A DNA stretch of 64,000 nt. Origin: Geoalkalibacter ferrihydriticus DSM 17813. Its GTDB lineage: Bacteria > Desulfobacterota > Desulfuromonadia > Desulfuromonadales > Geoalkalibacteraceae. The notes under the pieces are model-generated. The model saw nothing but the letters and a program-made list of their open reading frames with translations, had not been told where the DNA came from and searched no databases. Numbering within the stretch: position 1 is the stretch's first letter; the number at the start of each line of letters is the position of its first letter. The stretch spans positions 152,410 to 216,409 of the forward strand of contig NZ_JWJD01000003.1 in NCBI RefSeq assembly GCF_000820505.1, in the 5' to 3' direction. This document shows, in pieces, positions 1-9,729 of the stretch. Position numbers and translations under genes: made by a program.

Positions 1-1
1 C

Positions 2-874
2 GAGCCTCCCGGCAATCTGCTCGGCGAAATTCTGTCGCGCGGTCTGGAGCCGGACGCCTGCTGGGAGCTGACCTATCTGCTCAACAAGGTGATGATTGCA
101 GAGCGGATCGATGTTGGTGACCTGGAGCAGGTGCGGCAGAGCATGCAGCAGGTCTATCGCTACCTCAACATCGCCCTGGAGTCGCTTGCCGGCAACGATC
201 TTGATCAGGCTATCCGTTGTTTTGACAACAGCTACTTCGAGTATCTGTTCCGGTTAGGTGTGAGCCTGACCCTGGATCTGAAAAAGCGCGCCGAGCTGTT
301 ACGCGCCACCCCGCATGCCTTTTATCTCGACGGCCCTTTCCGCGCCTTGCTGGAGGCCTTGTGCCGCAGACGGCCGCAGCTTTACGAGGGAACCCTCAGT
401 GCCGATCGGGCGGGTGAGCGACCTTTTGCCGAACTCGACGAGGTGCGGCTTTGCGCGCAGTGGCTTGATCGGATAGAGACCCAATTGTGCCTGTTTGACG
501 GGCGGCTGGGTTTTGATTTGCCCGACCCGCAGACTTGGGATCTGACGGGTTGCGTGCCGGAAAATCCCGAAGATGTGGGTCTCTCCGATCTGTTTCTGAC
601 CGCCCTGGCCAATCAGTTGTTGGGCCGGGATTTGGTGCCAGATGCTATCGGCCGGCGTGATCTTGAGATCTTATGGGAGCGGGTGACGCAAGACGGGCGG
701 GTAAATCAGGAACTGCGGCGCGAAACTCTCGCCTGGGCCGAAAGTCTGAAGCCCGGTGCGGGAGAATTCGCCGCGTACTGTCTTGATCTGTGGGAAGAAG
801 GGCTTTGCGCTCTGCAACGCAACGAGCTTGACCCGCGTTTTGTCGGAGGGTTGATCCTGAACTTATCCGCTTGA
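2..874 (+). CDS. Conserved hypothetical protein, C-terminal part (DUF6178-like)
   Basis: The reading frame is open to the left edge of the window, so this is the 3' part (about 290 residues) of a longer protein; the ATG at 89 is probably internal. The sequence is Leu-rich and helical, with short segments such as FRLGVSLTLDLKKRAELL and FRALLEALCRRRPQLYEG. It resembles my recollection of DUF6178 proteins, a family of unknown function common in Desulfuromonadales, but I could not verify this. No signal peptide or catalytic motif is visible in the part present. It ends 15 bases from the convergent GGDEF gene. Confidence 0.6.
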   Translation, partial: EPPGNLLGEILSRGLEPDACWELTYLLNKVMIAERIDVGDLEQVRQSMQQVYRYLNIALESLAGNDLDQAIRCFDNSYFEYLFRLGVSLTLDLKKRAELLRATPHAFYLDGPFRALLEALCRRRPQLYEGTLSADRAGERPFAELDEVRLCAQWLDRIETQLCLFDGRLGFDLPDPQTWDLTGCVPENPEDVGLSDLFLTALANQLLGRDLVPDAIGRRDLEILWERVTQDGRVNQELRRETLAWAESLKPGAGEFAAYCLDLWEEGLCALQRNELDPRFVGGLILNLSA

Positions 875-889
875 AAATCTGTGTCTTTT

Positions 890-2566
890 TCAGGCTACGC
901 CGTCGCGCCCACGGCTCTTGACGTAGAACAGGGACTTGTCCGCAATAGCGAGCAAGCCTTCAAGATCGCCGGCATCCTCGGGGTAGCTGGCCACGCCGAA
1001 GCTGCACGTCAACTTAACCGCGGCACCCTGTTCTTTCAAATACGTCGTCTGGGCAATGTGCGCACGCATCTCGTCGGCCTTGGCAATGGCTGCGTTGCGG
1101 TCGGCGCCGGGCAGCACCACGACATATTCATCTCCGCCATAAGCTACGGCAAAGGCTGGTTTGGTCAGACAGTCGGCGATGGTTTGCGCCATTTCGGCAA
1201 TGGCCTGGCTTCCCAGGATGTGGCCGTGGGTGTCGACGACCTGCTTGAAGCGATCGATGTCGATGAACAGCAGTGCCAGCGGTCGGTTGGCGGTGGCGCA
1301 TTTCTCGAACTGGCGCCGCAGCCCCTGGTAGAGATAGCGTGCGTTGTAAAGTCCGGTGAGATCGTCGCGAATGGAAAGGGTGCGAAACTTTCTTTCGTTG
1401 CGCCTCAGTTCGGCTTCGGCCTGGGCGCGTTTCTCGTGATCGATTTCCAGGCGCTCGAGCATGTGATTGTAGGCACTTGCCAGTTGGCCGATTTCGTCGC
1501 TACCTTCAAGATTCAGGCGCGCCGAAAGTTTTTCTCCGGCGTGAATTTCGGAGATATGTGTCTGCAACTTGCCGATGGGGCGCGTGATCAGACGCCGGAT
1601 AATGCAGAGATGGGCCAGGCTGAAAAGCGCGCCGACCAGCGCCAAACAGGTAAAAACGATGAGAGAGATGCGGCGGCTCAGTTGTTCAAGGATGCGCGGA
1701 AAGCGCACCTCAAGCAGCAGACTCGGCTGACCGTAAATATCTGGATAAGTCGTAAATACGGTAAGCATCTGCGATGTGTCGGGATCGCGGAAAAATTCCG
1801 GCGGCGAAAGATCGGCATCGTCGGCCAGGATGCGCTCAAATTCGGGGCTTTGCTGCAAAGCACGCAACTCGGGGAAGCCCAGGCCCGTTTCAAGATAATT
1901 GGTCAGTCGCAGGGATGTGGGCGGCAAATCTTTTTCATCGGCCAGCCACAGGCTGAAATTGACCCGGGTCTGTTCGACAAGGCGATTGACTTCTTCGCTG
2001 CCGAGCAAGCGCCCCATGATGACCGTGCCCTGACGCGGACCATGCCCCATGCTGGTGAGTATCGGGCTTGAGGCGATCTGCAACGGGCCCAGGCGGGTGG
2101 CGAGGATGCCGGAGTGGATTTCATGCAGGTTGCTGAAATTCAGCAAAGGGTGGTCGGCGGGCCAGCGCGTAACGGGCAGTCGCTGAAGATCAAGATCGCG
2201 GCCGGTCGAATGATCTTTCTGCCGCGCCCAGATGACCTCGCCGTCGTTGTTGATAAACAGCAGCAGATCTGTTCGGGTCTTGCTGAAAGTGGCCGCCGAG
2301 AGGTTGGTGATCTGAAATCGGCGGTTGCGGTCTTGCACGAAGCGGTAGGTTTCGTCCCAGTGCGCCCAGTCGGTAATGAGGATGGCCAGGTGCTCTGACT
2401 CGCGCTGGAGAGCCGAAGCCACCCGCATGAGATTGAGGCGGGCGACTTCTTCTTCCGCGGCCAGCAGCACCGGTCCGAGAAGCAGGCGTGTGGCTCCGGC
2501 GCCCGCGAGCACAAAGAGCAGGAAGAAAAAGATCATCAGCAGGATGATCCGATGTTGCAAACGCAT
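890..2566 (-). CDS. Membrane diguanylate cyclase (CHASE4-HAMP-GGDEF)
   Basis: Predicted to make cyclic di-GMP from two GTP in response to an extracytoplasmic signal. Order of parts: transmembrane helix about residues 7-29; a periplasmic CHASE4-type domain (signature HLAILITDWAHWDETYRF) to about 290; second helix near 300-325; HAMP; then GGDEF from about 395 to the C-terminus. The active-site loop reads GGDEY (near residue 477), an allowed variant of GGDEF, and the DDLTGLYNARYL entry motif is present, so activity is likely. I chose the ATG at 2566 because GGGAG lies 8 bases upstream; the ATG at 2590 has no ribosome-binding site. It lies 88 bases after the chemoreceptor gene on the same strand. 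Confidence 0.9.
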   Translation of the reverse strand: MRLQHRIILLMIFFFLLFVLAGAGATRLLLGPVLLAAEEEVARLNLMRVASALQRESEHLAILITDWAHWDETYRFVQDRNRRFQITNLSAATFSKTRTDLLLFINNDGEVIWARQKDHSTGRDLDLQRLPVTRWPADHPLLNFSNLHEIHSGILATRLGPLQIASSPILTSMGHGPRQGTVIMGRLLGSEEVNRLVEQTRVNFSLWLADEKDLPPTSLRLTNYLETGLGFPELRALQQSPEFERILADDADLSPPEFFRDPDTSQMLTVFTTYPDIYGQPSLLLEVRFPRILEQLSRRISLIVFTCLALVGALFSLAHLCIIRRLITRPIGKLQTHISEIHAGEKLSARLNLEGSDEIGQLASAYNHMLERLEIDHEKRAQAEAELRRNERKFRTLSIRDDLTGLYNARYLYQGLRRQFEKCATANRPLALLFIDIDRFKQVVDTHGHILGSQAIAEMAQTIADCLTKPAFAVAYGGDEYVVVLPGADRNAAIAKADEMRAHIAQTTYLKEQGAAVKLTCSFGVASYPEDAGDLEGLLAIADKSLFYVKSRGRDGVA

Positions 2567-2654
2567 GCAGATGACTCCCGCGGTAAGCATTCAGGCAGGA
2601 GCAACTATAGAGATAATTGCGTTTTTTTGCAAGGCGCACCGTACCCTGATAACG

Positions 2655-4376
2655 TCAGGATTCCAGCACCTGGGGACTTAATCCAAGGCGCACACTGCCC
2701 CAAGGCCGTCCACCCAGGGCAATGGGCATGGACAGATCGCAGAGAATCTCACCGGTATCGCGCATATAGGTTTGCAGGAGTAGCGCCTTGTCGTTCTGCG
2801 CGGCGCGCAGACCGGTAGGGTCTTTGTAAAGACGTTTGTCGCGGCTGTTGGCCAGGTCGGTCTGGGGGTCGCCGGTCAGGGGGTGTGCATAGCGGCTGTT
2901 GTGGGTCGGCGCATAGCCGTTGCGGTCCACACAGATCGCAAAGGCGCCGCCGGGCAGTTCATCGAGAAAACGGTCATAAATGGGCTGCAGGGCGGCGGCG
3001 AAGATTTCATCGTAGCGGGTCCGGTATTTCTGCGGGTTGGTTCCACCGATGGGCTGGTATTGGGTGTCGAAGACATCGCAGCCCTGACCCATGAGATTCT
3101 CCAGCGTCTGACGCGCCTGCTCGCGAAAGGCTGCGGCATGCTCGATCACCCCTTCAAGGGCACCTTCACCGGTACGGTAGGCGGCAACCGTTTCAAGCAG
3201 ATTTTCCGTGGTGTGCTTGAGAGATCCGGTGGCTTGTTCGGCTGTTTGCATGAGCTCGCCAACGTCGCGACTCGCCTGGTTGATGGCGCCGACCTTGGCG
3301 TGGATTTCCTCATTGGCGGCCGAAAGTTCTTCCACGGAAGCGCTGATACCCTGTAGCTGGGCATCGTTTTCTTCAAAATCGCGCACCATGGTCTCAAATC
3401 CCGTGCAGGCGCGGCTGACCACCTCGCGGCTTTGATTGGCGTAACTGCTGATATCCTTGGACTGTTCGAGGGAAATGCGGATCTGCTCCAGCATGCCTCC
3501 GACCTTCTCTTCAATTTCAGTGCTGGCCTTGTCGACTTGGCCGGCGAGTTTTTTGACCTCGTCCGCCACGATGGAAAAGCCCTTTCCGGCCTGGCCCGCG
3601 CGCGCCGCCTCGATAGCTGCATTAAGGGCCAACAGGGATGTCTGGGCTGAGATGGAGCGAATCAGTGCAATGATTTTCTGGATCTGCTGGGATTCGTCAT
3701 CAAGGCGGGTGACGGTCTGCTGATTCTCATCGACCCGAGCGCTCATACGATGAATATTCTCCGCCACTTCCGCGAGCTCGTCGGCCGTGGTGCGGGCCGA
3801 TTCGAGATTGCGCGAAGTGGAGGTGCAGATACGTTGGGTGCGGTCGGCAATCTCATCATGGGCGGATTTGGATTCGTTGCTGCCCGCAAAAATATCCTGA
3901 GCCAAAACCTCCTGGTTGCGTGCATTGCTGGTGGCCGAATCAACGCGACTGGACAATTGGGCGGCATTGACGGCGATTTCCACGCCCATGCGCCGTACTC
4001 CGAGAAACATCTCGCGCAATTTCTGCAGGGCGGTATTGCAGTTATCCGCAAGGTCGCCAAGTTCGTCGACGCTCGAGGCGCGCAACCGGACCGCAAGGTT
4101 ACCTTCGGCGCCGGCGATCTGTTTCAGGACTTGGTTGATGCTGCGCACCGGTCCCAACAGCAGATGGCGCAGAAATAGAAAATTCATCACGAACAGCAGC
4201 AGAACGCCGGTCAGCAACCAGGGGGCGGCCTCGGCGCCGCGTGGCCAGTAAAGAACCAGTGCGATGCTGAGCACTTGCAGCAGGAACAAAAAGGCGAAGT
4301 TGCCCGCCAGCTTTTTTGTCAGGGAATTAAAGAAATTCTGTTCGAGAAACCCATAGAATTCTCTGAATACGCTCAT
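2655..4376 (-). CDS. Methyl-accepting chemotaxis protein with C-terminal sensory domain
   Basis: Chemoreceptor expected to signal through CheA/CheW. Two hydrophobic helices (about residues 25-45 and 52-75) are separated by only a few residues, so there is essentially no periplasmic sensor. A HAMP segment follows, then the coiled signalling domain with the hairpin tip [15 protein letters not shown]. The last 120 residues form a separate domain ([16 protein letters not shown]... and [15 protein letters not shown]) that looks like a Cache/PAS-type module found after the signalling domain in some receptors. Start chosen at 4376: GGGAG lies 8 bases upstream, whereas the longer frame to 4622 has a non-membrane, low-quality N-terminus. 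Ligand unknown. Confidence 0.92.
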   Translation of the reverse strand: MSVFREFYGFLEQNFFNSLTKKLAGNFAFLFLLQVLSIALVLYWPRGAEAAPWLLTGVLLLFVMNFLFLRHLLLGPVRSINQVLKQIAGAEGNLAVRLRASSVDELGDLADNCNTALQKLREMFLGVRRMGVEIAVNAAQLSSRVDSATSNARNQEVLAQDIFAGSNESKSAHDEIADRTQRICTSTSRNLESARTTADELAEVAENIHRMSARVDENQQTVTRLDDESQQIQKIIALIRSISAQTSLLALNAAIEAARAGQAGKGFSIVADEVKKLAGQVDKASTEIEEKVGGMLEQIRISLEQSKDISSYANQSREVVSRACTGFETMVRDFEENDAQLQGISASVEELSAANEEIHAKVGAINQASRDVGELMQTAEQATGSLKHTTENLLETVAAYRTGEGALEGVIEHAAAFREQARQTLENLMGQGCDVFDTQYQPIGGTNPQKYRTRYDEIFAAALQPIYDRFLDELPGGAFAICVDRNGYAPTHNSRYAHPLTGDPQTDLANSRDKRLYKDPTGLRAAQNDKALLLQTYMRDTGEILCDLSMPIALGGRPWGSVRLGLSPQVLES

Positions 4377-4527
4377 GTGTCTGCTCCCTGAATGCACTCC
4401 TCTGATCTCAGAAAAAGGGGTCGTGCACAATGGATTTAAATCGACTAATGTCTGGACTTTAACAGGAGTGGGCAGGAAAATCAAACATTGTTTTTGTGTG
4501 GCCTGGAATTTTCTTTGCTGCGTAAAC

Positions 4528-6234
4528 TTACAGAGGTATCTCTTCGATTTTGAGGCCGGCACCGCTACGGGTGTGGTAAAGAAACAGCATGGGGGTGCGC
4601 TGGGGAAACTCGGGAAGGGCATGAAAGACGGCGGCGAAAAATTGTAGTTTCACACCCTGGCCGCGCAAGCTTTCATGGGCCGCGCGGACCAGGCGACGGA
4701 CCTGCTGTTGCTCTGCGCAGCTGAGGTTCTGATCGAAAAAAGCCGGCGCGCCGGCCGTTGTCACCCGTTCGCAGCGCGCGTAATCACGGGCCAGAAGATC
4801 CGTCAGGCGACGCGGCGGCGACGGCGCGAATTCGTTAGCGATGAAGTGGCCGAGGTGCTCGAAGAGGCTGCGCTGGGCGACGGGCAGGCGATGCAGATCC
4901 TGGCTCCGCCAGAACCTCTCGAGGCGTTCCAGGCCTGCACCGAGGCTGCCGCAAATTTCACTCAGGCCATGGAGAAAACCGGCCAGGCGGTCCGCATTGT
5001 AGGTCAGGTCGAGAAGCCGGCTGATCCCGCGCAGTTTTTCCAGTTCGGCGAAGCTTAACTCGGCTGTGGCAAGCACCCGGTAGGGTGGATTCGGGTCATG
5101 GCGGATGCCCAGGGCTTGCGCCTGCTCGCGCAGAGGTGACCCGGGCAGCAGCTTGACGGCCTCAACCTGGAGGTGATGGGGACGCAGGGCCGCTACCCGG
5201 TCGAGCGAACTGAGAAAGGCGCGATAATTTTCGCCGGGCAGGCCCGCGATCAGATCAAGGTGCAGATGGATGTTGTCTGTCTCACGCAACGCGCGCACGT
5301 TTTCTTCAAGCTTTTTCAGCGAGACGCTGCGCCCGATGGCGCTCAGGGTCGCCGGCAGGGTGGACTGCACGCCGATCTCGAACTGGAACAGGTTCGGCGG
5401 GACTCGCCGCAGCAAGGCGAGGGTTTCGCCATCAAGAAGGTGCGCACCGATCTCAAAGTGAAACCGGCTTGCGCGGTTGTGCGCCAGGATGAAACGAAAG
5501 ATCTCCCGAGCGCGGGCGGCGTCGTAATTGAACGTGCGATCCACCAGCTTGATTTGTGGCACACCCCGCGCCATGAGCAGCCCGAGGTCGGCGCGAATGC
5601 GTTCCAGGGAAAAGGAACGTACGTTGCTATCGAGGGAGCTCATGCAGAAGGCGCAGGTGTAGGGACAGCCGCGGCTGGTTTCATAATAGACCAGGCCACG
5701 GGAGAGATCGACCTGTCCGGCGGCGAAAGGCGAGGGGATGACGTCGAGGTCGGCCAGGGGTGGGGCGTGTGGGCCTTCTTCCACGCCCGCGGCCGAACGC
5801 CAGGACAGGCGCGGCACCTCCCCTGGCGGCTTGCCGTCGCGCCAGGCCTCGAGCAGGCCGCGCAAGGGAATTTCGCCTTCGCCGCGAACCAGGGCGCTGA
5901 GTCCGGGATGCCGGGCAAAGAGTTGAGGCCCGTCGAATGATACCTCGGGGCCGCCGATGACGGTACGAATATGCGGTGCCGCCGCGCGCAGGGCGTCGAT
6001 GAGGTCAAGGGTTTCGCGGCGGTTCCAAAGGTAGACGGAAAATGCGACCACGTCGGGCTCCGCGGCAAGGAGTGCGGCGAGGACCTGTTCGCGCGGCTCA
6101 TGGACGGTAAATTCCTCAATGAGGATGTCGCCGCAGGAGTTGCCGCAGTAGGCGGCCAGGCAGGGCAAGGCGAGGCTTGCATGAATGTATTTGCTGTGCA
6201 GGGTGGCCAGAATAGTACGCATGCCTGTCAGCAT
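4528..6234 (-). CDS. B12-binding radical SAM protein (DUF4080-type)
   Basis: Predicted cobalamin-binding radical S-adenosylmethionine enzyme. An N-terminal B12-binding Rossmann-like domain (about 1-130, with [12 protein letters not shown] and VIGGPEVS) is followed by the radical SAM barrel with the cluster motif CPYTCAFC near residue 188, then a C-terminal extension matching the DUF4080 pattern. The start [20 protein letters not shown] is characteristic of this family; the ATG codons at 6234 and 6222 are both possible and neither has a good ribosome-binding site. The frame extends to 6531 but that part overlaps the divergent gene. Substrate unknown; family members are often called methyltransferases or methylthiotransferases without proof. 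Confidence 0.88.
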   Translation of the reverse strand: MLTGMRTILATLHSKYIHASLALPCLAAYCGNSCGDILIEEFTVHEPREQVLAALLAAEPDVVAFSVYLWNRRETLDLIDALRAAAPHIRTVIGGPEVSFDGPQLFARHPGLSALVRGEGEIPLRGLLEAWRDGKPPGEVPRLSWRSAAGVEEGPHAPPLADLDVIPSPFAAGQVDLSRGLVYYETSRGCPYTCAFCMSSLDSNVRSFSLERIRADLGLLMARGVPQIKLVDRTFNYDAARAREIFRFILAHNRASRFHFEIGAHLLDGETLALLRRVPPNLFQFEIGVQSTLPATLSAIGRSVSLKKLEENVRALRETDNIHLHLDLIAGLPGENYRAFLSSLDRVAALRPHHLQVEAVKLLPGSPLREQAQALGIRHDPNPPYRVLATAELSFAELEKLRGISRLLDLTYNADRLAGFLHGLSEICGSLGAGLERLERFWRSQDLHRLPVAQRSLFEHLGHFIANEFAPSPPRRLTDLLARDYARCERVTTAGAPAFFDQNLSCAEQQQVRRLVRAAHESLRGQGVKLQFFAAVFHALPEFPQRTPMLFLYHTRSGAGLKIEEIPL

Positions 6235-6352
6235 AAGCGAAGGCCGATGATGAGGTGAAGAAAAAAATCCCCTTACCACGTGTGGTGGTTTGCGGGTACA
6301 ATGAGAAGTTAGAAAAAATCGGGAGGTCTGGTCCCGGAGGAAAGAAAATTTC

Positions 6353-7681
6353 ATGAAGAAAAGCAAAACAATTCTCGCCGTAGTTGCGGATGAGCAGGGC
6401 GAGGTTTTCGAGCATCCACAGCTGCACATGGCCGGCATGAACGGTATGAGCCCCTGTCTGCCCCAGGCGCAGGAACTGATCCCTTTGCCCGAGGGCAGCC
6501 GCCTGTTTACCCTGCCGGGGGTGCCCCCCATCGGCTATGATCCTGGCAAGCAACGCTTTGTGACGAGTACCCGGCTGCCCCGTCAGTGGGGCGGCGCCCG
6601 GATTCAGGCGGTTTGCGCGTTTATGGCGCCGGCCTATACCCGCACCCTGTTGCCCGCGGCAGATTACGGGCGCAAGCAGCTTGTTTTGCCGCTGTGGGCC
6701 TATACGGCGGTCGGCTGGTGTGTTGAGGACGAGCGTTTTTACGTGGCGGCCGCGCGCGTCGACCGCAACACCCAATGGCAACCAGAGCATTTTGACGACC
6801 GCGAACTCGACCCCCTGGTGCGCAATCGGCTCCGCGCTCACCCGGACAATCGCCTGCTGGAACAGTTGGCACGCTGCGCGGTGGACTATCACTGCTTTGC
6901 CGCAAAAAATCTGTTCTTTGGCCGCTGGGAAGCGCCGCTGCCGACCTCGCCCGCTTGCAACTCGGCGTGTCTCGGGTGTCTCTCGTTGCAACCCGAAGCC
7001 AGCGAGTGCTGTCCCTCCAGCCAGGAGCGCATCGCTTTCGTGCCGACCGTTGATGAAATCTGTGGCGTTGCCGTTCCGCATCTGGAACAGGCGCAAAATG
7101 CCATTGTCTCTTTCGGCCAGGGCTGCGAGGGCGATCCCATCCTGCAGGCCGACCTCATCGCCTCGGCGGTGCGCCGCATGCGTGGCCAAACGACACGTGG
7201 GACGATTCATCTCAACAGCAACGCATCTCTGCCCGATGCCGTGGAGCGGCTTGCCGATGCGGGTCTCGACTCGATTCGTGTTTCTCTGAATTCCGTGCGC
7301 CCCGCTCTTTATCAGGCTTACCACCGTCCCCAGGGTTATGTGTTTGCCGATGTCGTCGAATCCTTGCGCCGCGCGAAACGCCAGGGGCTTTTCACCATGC
7401 TCAACTATTTGGTGTTTCCCGGAGTAAGCGATCAGCCCGCCGAAGTCGAGGCCCTTCTCGCCCTGCTTGAGGAGACCGGCGTCGATCTGGTGCAGTTGCG
7501 TAATCTCAGCATCGATCCGCAGGTCTATTGGCAGGCCATGGGGGAAAAGGAATCCGGAATGGGCATGAAGGCGATGATGGACCTGGTCAAGCAGCGCTTG
7601 CCGCACTTGCAATATGGTTATTTTAATCGCACACGGGAAAATTTTTTTCCACCCGGCTATGAAACCGACTGGCCGCTTTAA
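6353..7681 (+). CDS. Radical SAM protein of unknown substrate
   Basis: A 442-residue protein with the radical SAM cluster motif C-x3-C-x2-C at residues 202-209 (CNSACLGC), unusually far from the N-terminus. The barrel continues with FGQGCEGDP, GTIHLNSNASLP and DSIRVSLNS, typical of the SAM and substrate strands. The first 190 residues have no domain I can name. The start is supported by GGAGG about 11 bases upstream. It is divergent from the B12-radical SAM gene, with 118 bases between them that must hold both promoters, and it ends 37 bases before the histidine kinase gene, so read-through into the glr-like genes is possible. Confidence 0.88.
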   Translation: MKKSKTILAVVADEQGEVFEHPQLHMAGMNGMSPCLPQAQELIPLPEGSRLFTLPGVPPIGYDPGKQRFVTSTRLPRQWGGARIQAVCAFMAPAYTRTLLPAADYGRKQLVLPLWAYTAVGWCVEDERFYVAAARVDRNTQWQPEHFDDRELDPLVRNRLRAHPDNRLLEQLARCAVDYHCFAAKNLFFGRWEAPLPTSPACNSACLGCLSLQPEASECCPSSQERIAFVPTVDEICGVAVPHLEQAQNAIVSFGQGCEGDPILQADLIASAVRRMRGQTTRGTIHLNSNASLPDAVERLADAGLDSIRVSLNSVRPALYQAYHRPQGYVFADVVESLRRAKRQGLFTMLNYLVFPGVSDQPAEVEALLALLEETGVDLVQLRNLSIDPQVYWQAMGEKESGMGMKAMMDLVKQRLPHLQYGYFNRTRENFFPPGYETDWPL

Positions 7682-7718
7682 TGCCTGAGGTTACAGCGAA
7701 TCTTTCAGAGACTGCTTC

Positions 7719-9140
7719 ATGAGTTTGTTGCGTCCCAAATCTTTTCAGGTGCTCATCGTCATCGGCTTCGGCGCTGTGCTCATGCCCTTGCTGGTCACCA
7801 TGATCGCTGCCGAAATCTCCGTCAGTCGGTTGGTGGACAAGGGTACCGATGCCGTTTATCGCTCTGTTGCGGCGACTGACGGGGGCCGCATCATGCTCGA
7901 GCGTCTGGTCGAACTGGAACGCAAGTCGCGCCAGTACCAGGTGCTGAAAGATCCGCAGATTCTTTCCGAGGTTGCTGAAAAATACGACGAATTTTTAAGC
8001 TCTCTGGAACACCTCAAGGACCTCGCAGCGCCGCAGCAGCAGGAGGTTCTCGAACAGCTTCTGGTGGAGGCGGGCATTCTGGTGACGGCACTTCACCGGC
8101 CTGCCGGTGTCTCGACCGATCTTGATGCTTTCGGCGATCTCAATGAGAGGGCCAAGGCGGTTTATTTCAACAGCTATGATCTGATCGTGCAGGAAGTCGA
8201 AGCCATGCAGTCTCATGCCGGTCGCACTCAGATGGTGCTGTTGTGGACGTCACTGGCGCTGATTACGCTCACTATGGCGCTGGTGATGCTTTTTGCGCAA
8301 TTGCTGGCGCGTCCCGTCAAGCAGATCAACAAGGGGATCAGCCGCATGGGGGCCGGCGATTATGAGCAGGCCATCAGCGTTGGAGGGCCCCAGGATCTGC
8401 AGTTTCTTGGCGAACGTCTCAATTGGCTGCGCCTGCGGCTGGGCGAGGTCGAGCGGGAAAAAGCGAAATTTCTCGCGCATGTCAGCCATGAGCTGAAAAC
8501 CCCTCTGGCCTCTATTCGAGAAGGCTCCGAATTGATGATGGAGGAAATGGCCGGACCTCTGAACCCACAACAGCGTGAAATTGTTCACATCCTGCAGAAA
8601 AACAGCCTGCAGTTGCAAAAACTCATCGAAAATCTGCTTGGTTTCAGTCGTGGGCAAGCTCTTGGAGAAAACGGTTCGGTGGTTGATGTTCTGACCCTGG
8701 TGGAGGTGGTCATGGAAGATCAACGGGCCGCGGTACTGAAAAAGGAGCTGAAAATGCGTACCAGCCTTTCTCCCCTGCACCTTCAGGGGGATCAGGACCG
8801 GCTGCGAATTCTGGTGGACAATCTGTTGTCCAATGCCGTCAAGTTTACCCCGGTTGGCGGCGTTGTCGAGTTGAGCGTCGGCCGCGATGGGGACATGGCC
8901 CTGATTGAGGTTGGTGATTCGGGACCGGGCATCACCGCCGAGGAGGCTGAGAAGATTTTTCAGCCCTTTTATCAAGGGTGCGCTCCCTGCTTGAGCCATG
9001 TTCAGGGTACGGGTATCGGTTTGTCCATTGTCAGGGAATATGTCGCATCCCTGCGGGGAAAGGTCGCCGTAGAGCAGAGCCCCGCCGGCGGAGCTTTATT
9101 TCGCGTATGGCTGCCACTTGCAGTGGAGGACATATCATGA
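7719..9140 (+). CDS. glrK: Sensor histidine kinase, GlrK/QseE-like
   Basis: First gene of a three-gene unit matching enterobacterial glrK-qseG-glrR. The 473-residue protein has one membrane helix at about 10-32, a mostly helical periplasmic region, a second helix at about 172-195, HAMP, then HisKA with the phospho-acceptor His257 in HVSHELKTPLASIREGSELM, and a HATPase domain with the N box (LLSNAVKFTP), G1 box (DSGPGI) and GTGIGLSIV. Length and H-box wording fit GlrK. It should phosphorylate the response regulator two genes downstream. The stop overlaps the next start (ATGA). Orthology is inferred from order and motifs, not from a search. Confidence 0.9.
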   Translation: MSLLRPKSFQVLIVIGFGAVLMPLLVTMIAAEISVSRLVDKGTDAVYRSVAATDGGRIMLERLVELERKSRQYQVLKDPQILSEVAEKYDEFLSSLEHLKDLAAPQQQEVLEQLLVEAGILVTALHRPAGVSTDLDAFGDLNERAKAVYFNSYDLIVQEVEAMQSHAGRTQMVLLWTSLALITLTMALVMLFAQLLARPVKQINKGISRMGAGDYEQAISVGGPQDLQFLGERLNWLRLRLGEVEREKAKFLAHVSHELKTPLASIREGSELMMEEMAGPLNPQQREIVHILQKNSLQLQKLIENLLGFSRGQALGENGSVVDVLTLVEVVMEDQRAAVLKKELKMRTSLSPLHLQGDQDRLRILVDNLLSNAVKFTPVGGVVELSVGRDGDMALIEVGDSGPGITAEEAEKIFQPFYQGCAPCLSHVQGTGIGLSIVREYVASLRGKVAVEQSPAGGALFRVWLPLAVEDIS

Positions 9141-9718
9141 AATGCGTTGTTTCCTTGTTGATTATGATGCTGGTGATGCCGGCCGGAGGCTGTACCCTGG
9201 TCCAGGACAGTCTTCCGCGCTGGAGCCAGGAGGCTGAGCCTTTGCTGGAGCCCGTTGCATCCGATGCCGAGGATCCTTCTGAGGTCATGGACGGGCCTGT
9301 CTCTGCCAAAAGTGTCACAGCGAGCGATATCCTCATCTATCTGGCAGAATTTCAGAAATTGGACTCCGCGCCGCAGGCCGAGGAGTATCTAAGCCTGACC
9401 CGGCTTTACGAAGCCCATCCGGGGGAACGGGAGCGTTTTCAACTGGCGACGGTCCTGCTGATTCCCGGCAAGGGTTTCAGTAATGCTCACAAGGGGCGTG
9501 AATTGTTGCAGGGCTATCTGACGGAATCTCAAAAGAGTGAGGACCTTCAAGCACTGGCGAAACTGTTGGTGGCGCAAGTCGCCGAGCGGGAAAAAGTCGA
9601 AACACTTCTGGCTCGGGAGAAGGAGACCGCCGCGACCTTGGCACGCCAGTTGAATGAACTGCGCAACATTGAAACCATTATGCGACAGCGGGAGGTCAAC
9701 GGCCGTCCCGGCCTGTGA
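9137..9718 (+). CDS. qseG: QseG/YfhG-like lipoprotein
   Basis: A 193-residue predicted lipoprotein: short charged N-terminus, hydrophobic core (VVSLLIMMLVM) and lipobox ending AGGC, with the acylated Cys near residue 20. The C-terminal third is a charged coiled coil (EREKVETLLAREKETAATLA, then RQLNELRNIETIMRQRE) like the tail of enterobacterial QseG. In Enterobacteria QseG sits in the outer membrane and controls GlrK activity; the position between kinase and regulator supports the same role here. The start is fixed by GGAGG 7-8 bases upstream and the 4-base overlap with the kinase stop; the longer frame from 8978 lies inside the kinase gene. Sequence identity is probably low, so the name rests largely on context. 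Confidence 0.78.
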   Translation: MKCVVSLLIMMLVMPAGGCTLVQDSLPRWSQEAEPLLEPVASDAEDPSEVMDGPVSAKSVTASDILIYLAEFQKLDSAPQAEEYLSLTRLYEAHPGERERFQLATVLLIPGKGFSNAHKGRELLQGYLTESQKSEDLQALAKLLVAQVAEREKVETLLAREKETAATLARQLNELRNIETIMRQREVNGRPGL

Positions 9719-9729
9719 TATGAGTCATT

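Noticed and set aside
881..2071. Long plus-strand frame of 396 codons
   Set aside because: It lies antisense to the GGDEF gene, lacks a ribosome-binding site and has no protein-family pattern; such frames are common opposite GC-rich genes.
6277..6292. Imperfect palindrome CCAC-GT-GTGG between the radical SAM genes
   Set aside because: Short 4-bp arms in a GC-rich region; too likely by chance to list as an operator.
6116..7612. Minus-strand frame of 498 codons opposite a radical SAM gene
   Set aside because: Low-complexity His/Arg-rich translation typical of antisense frames; it overlaps two supported genes.
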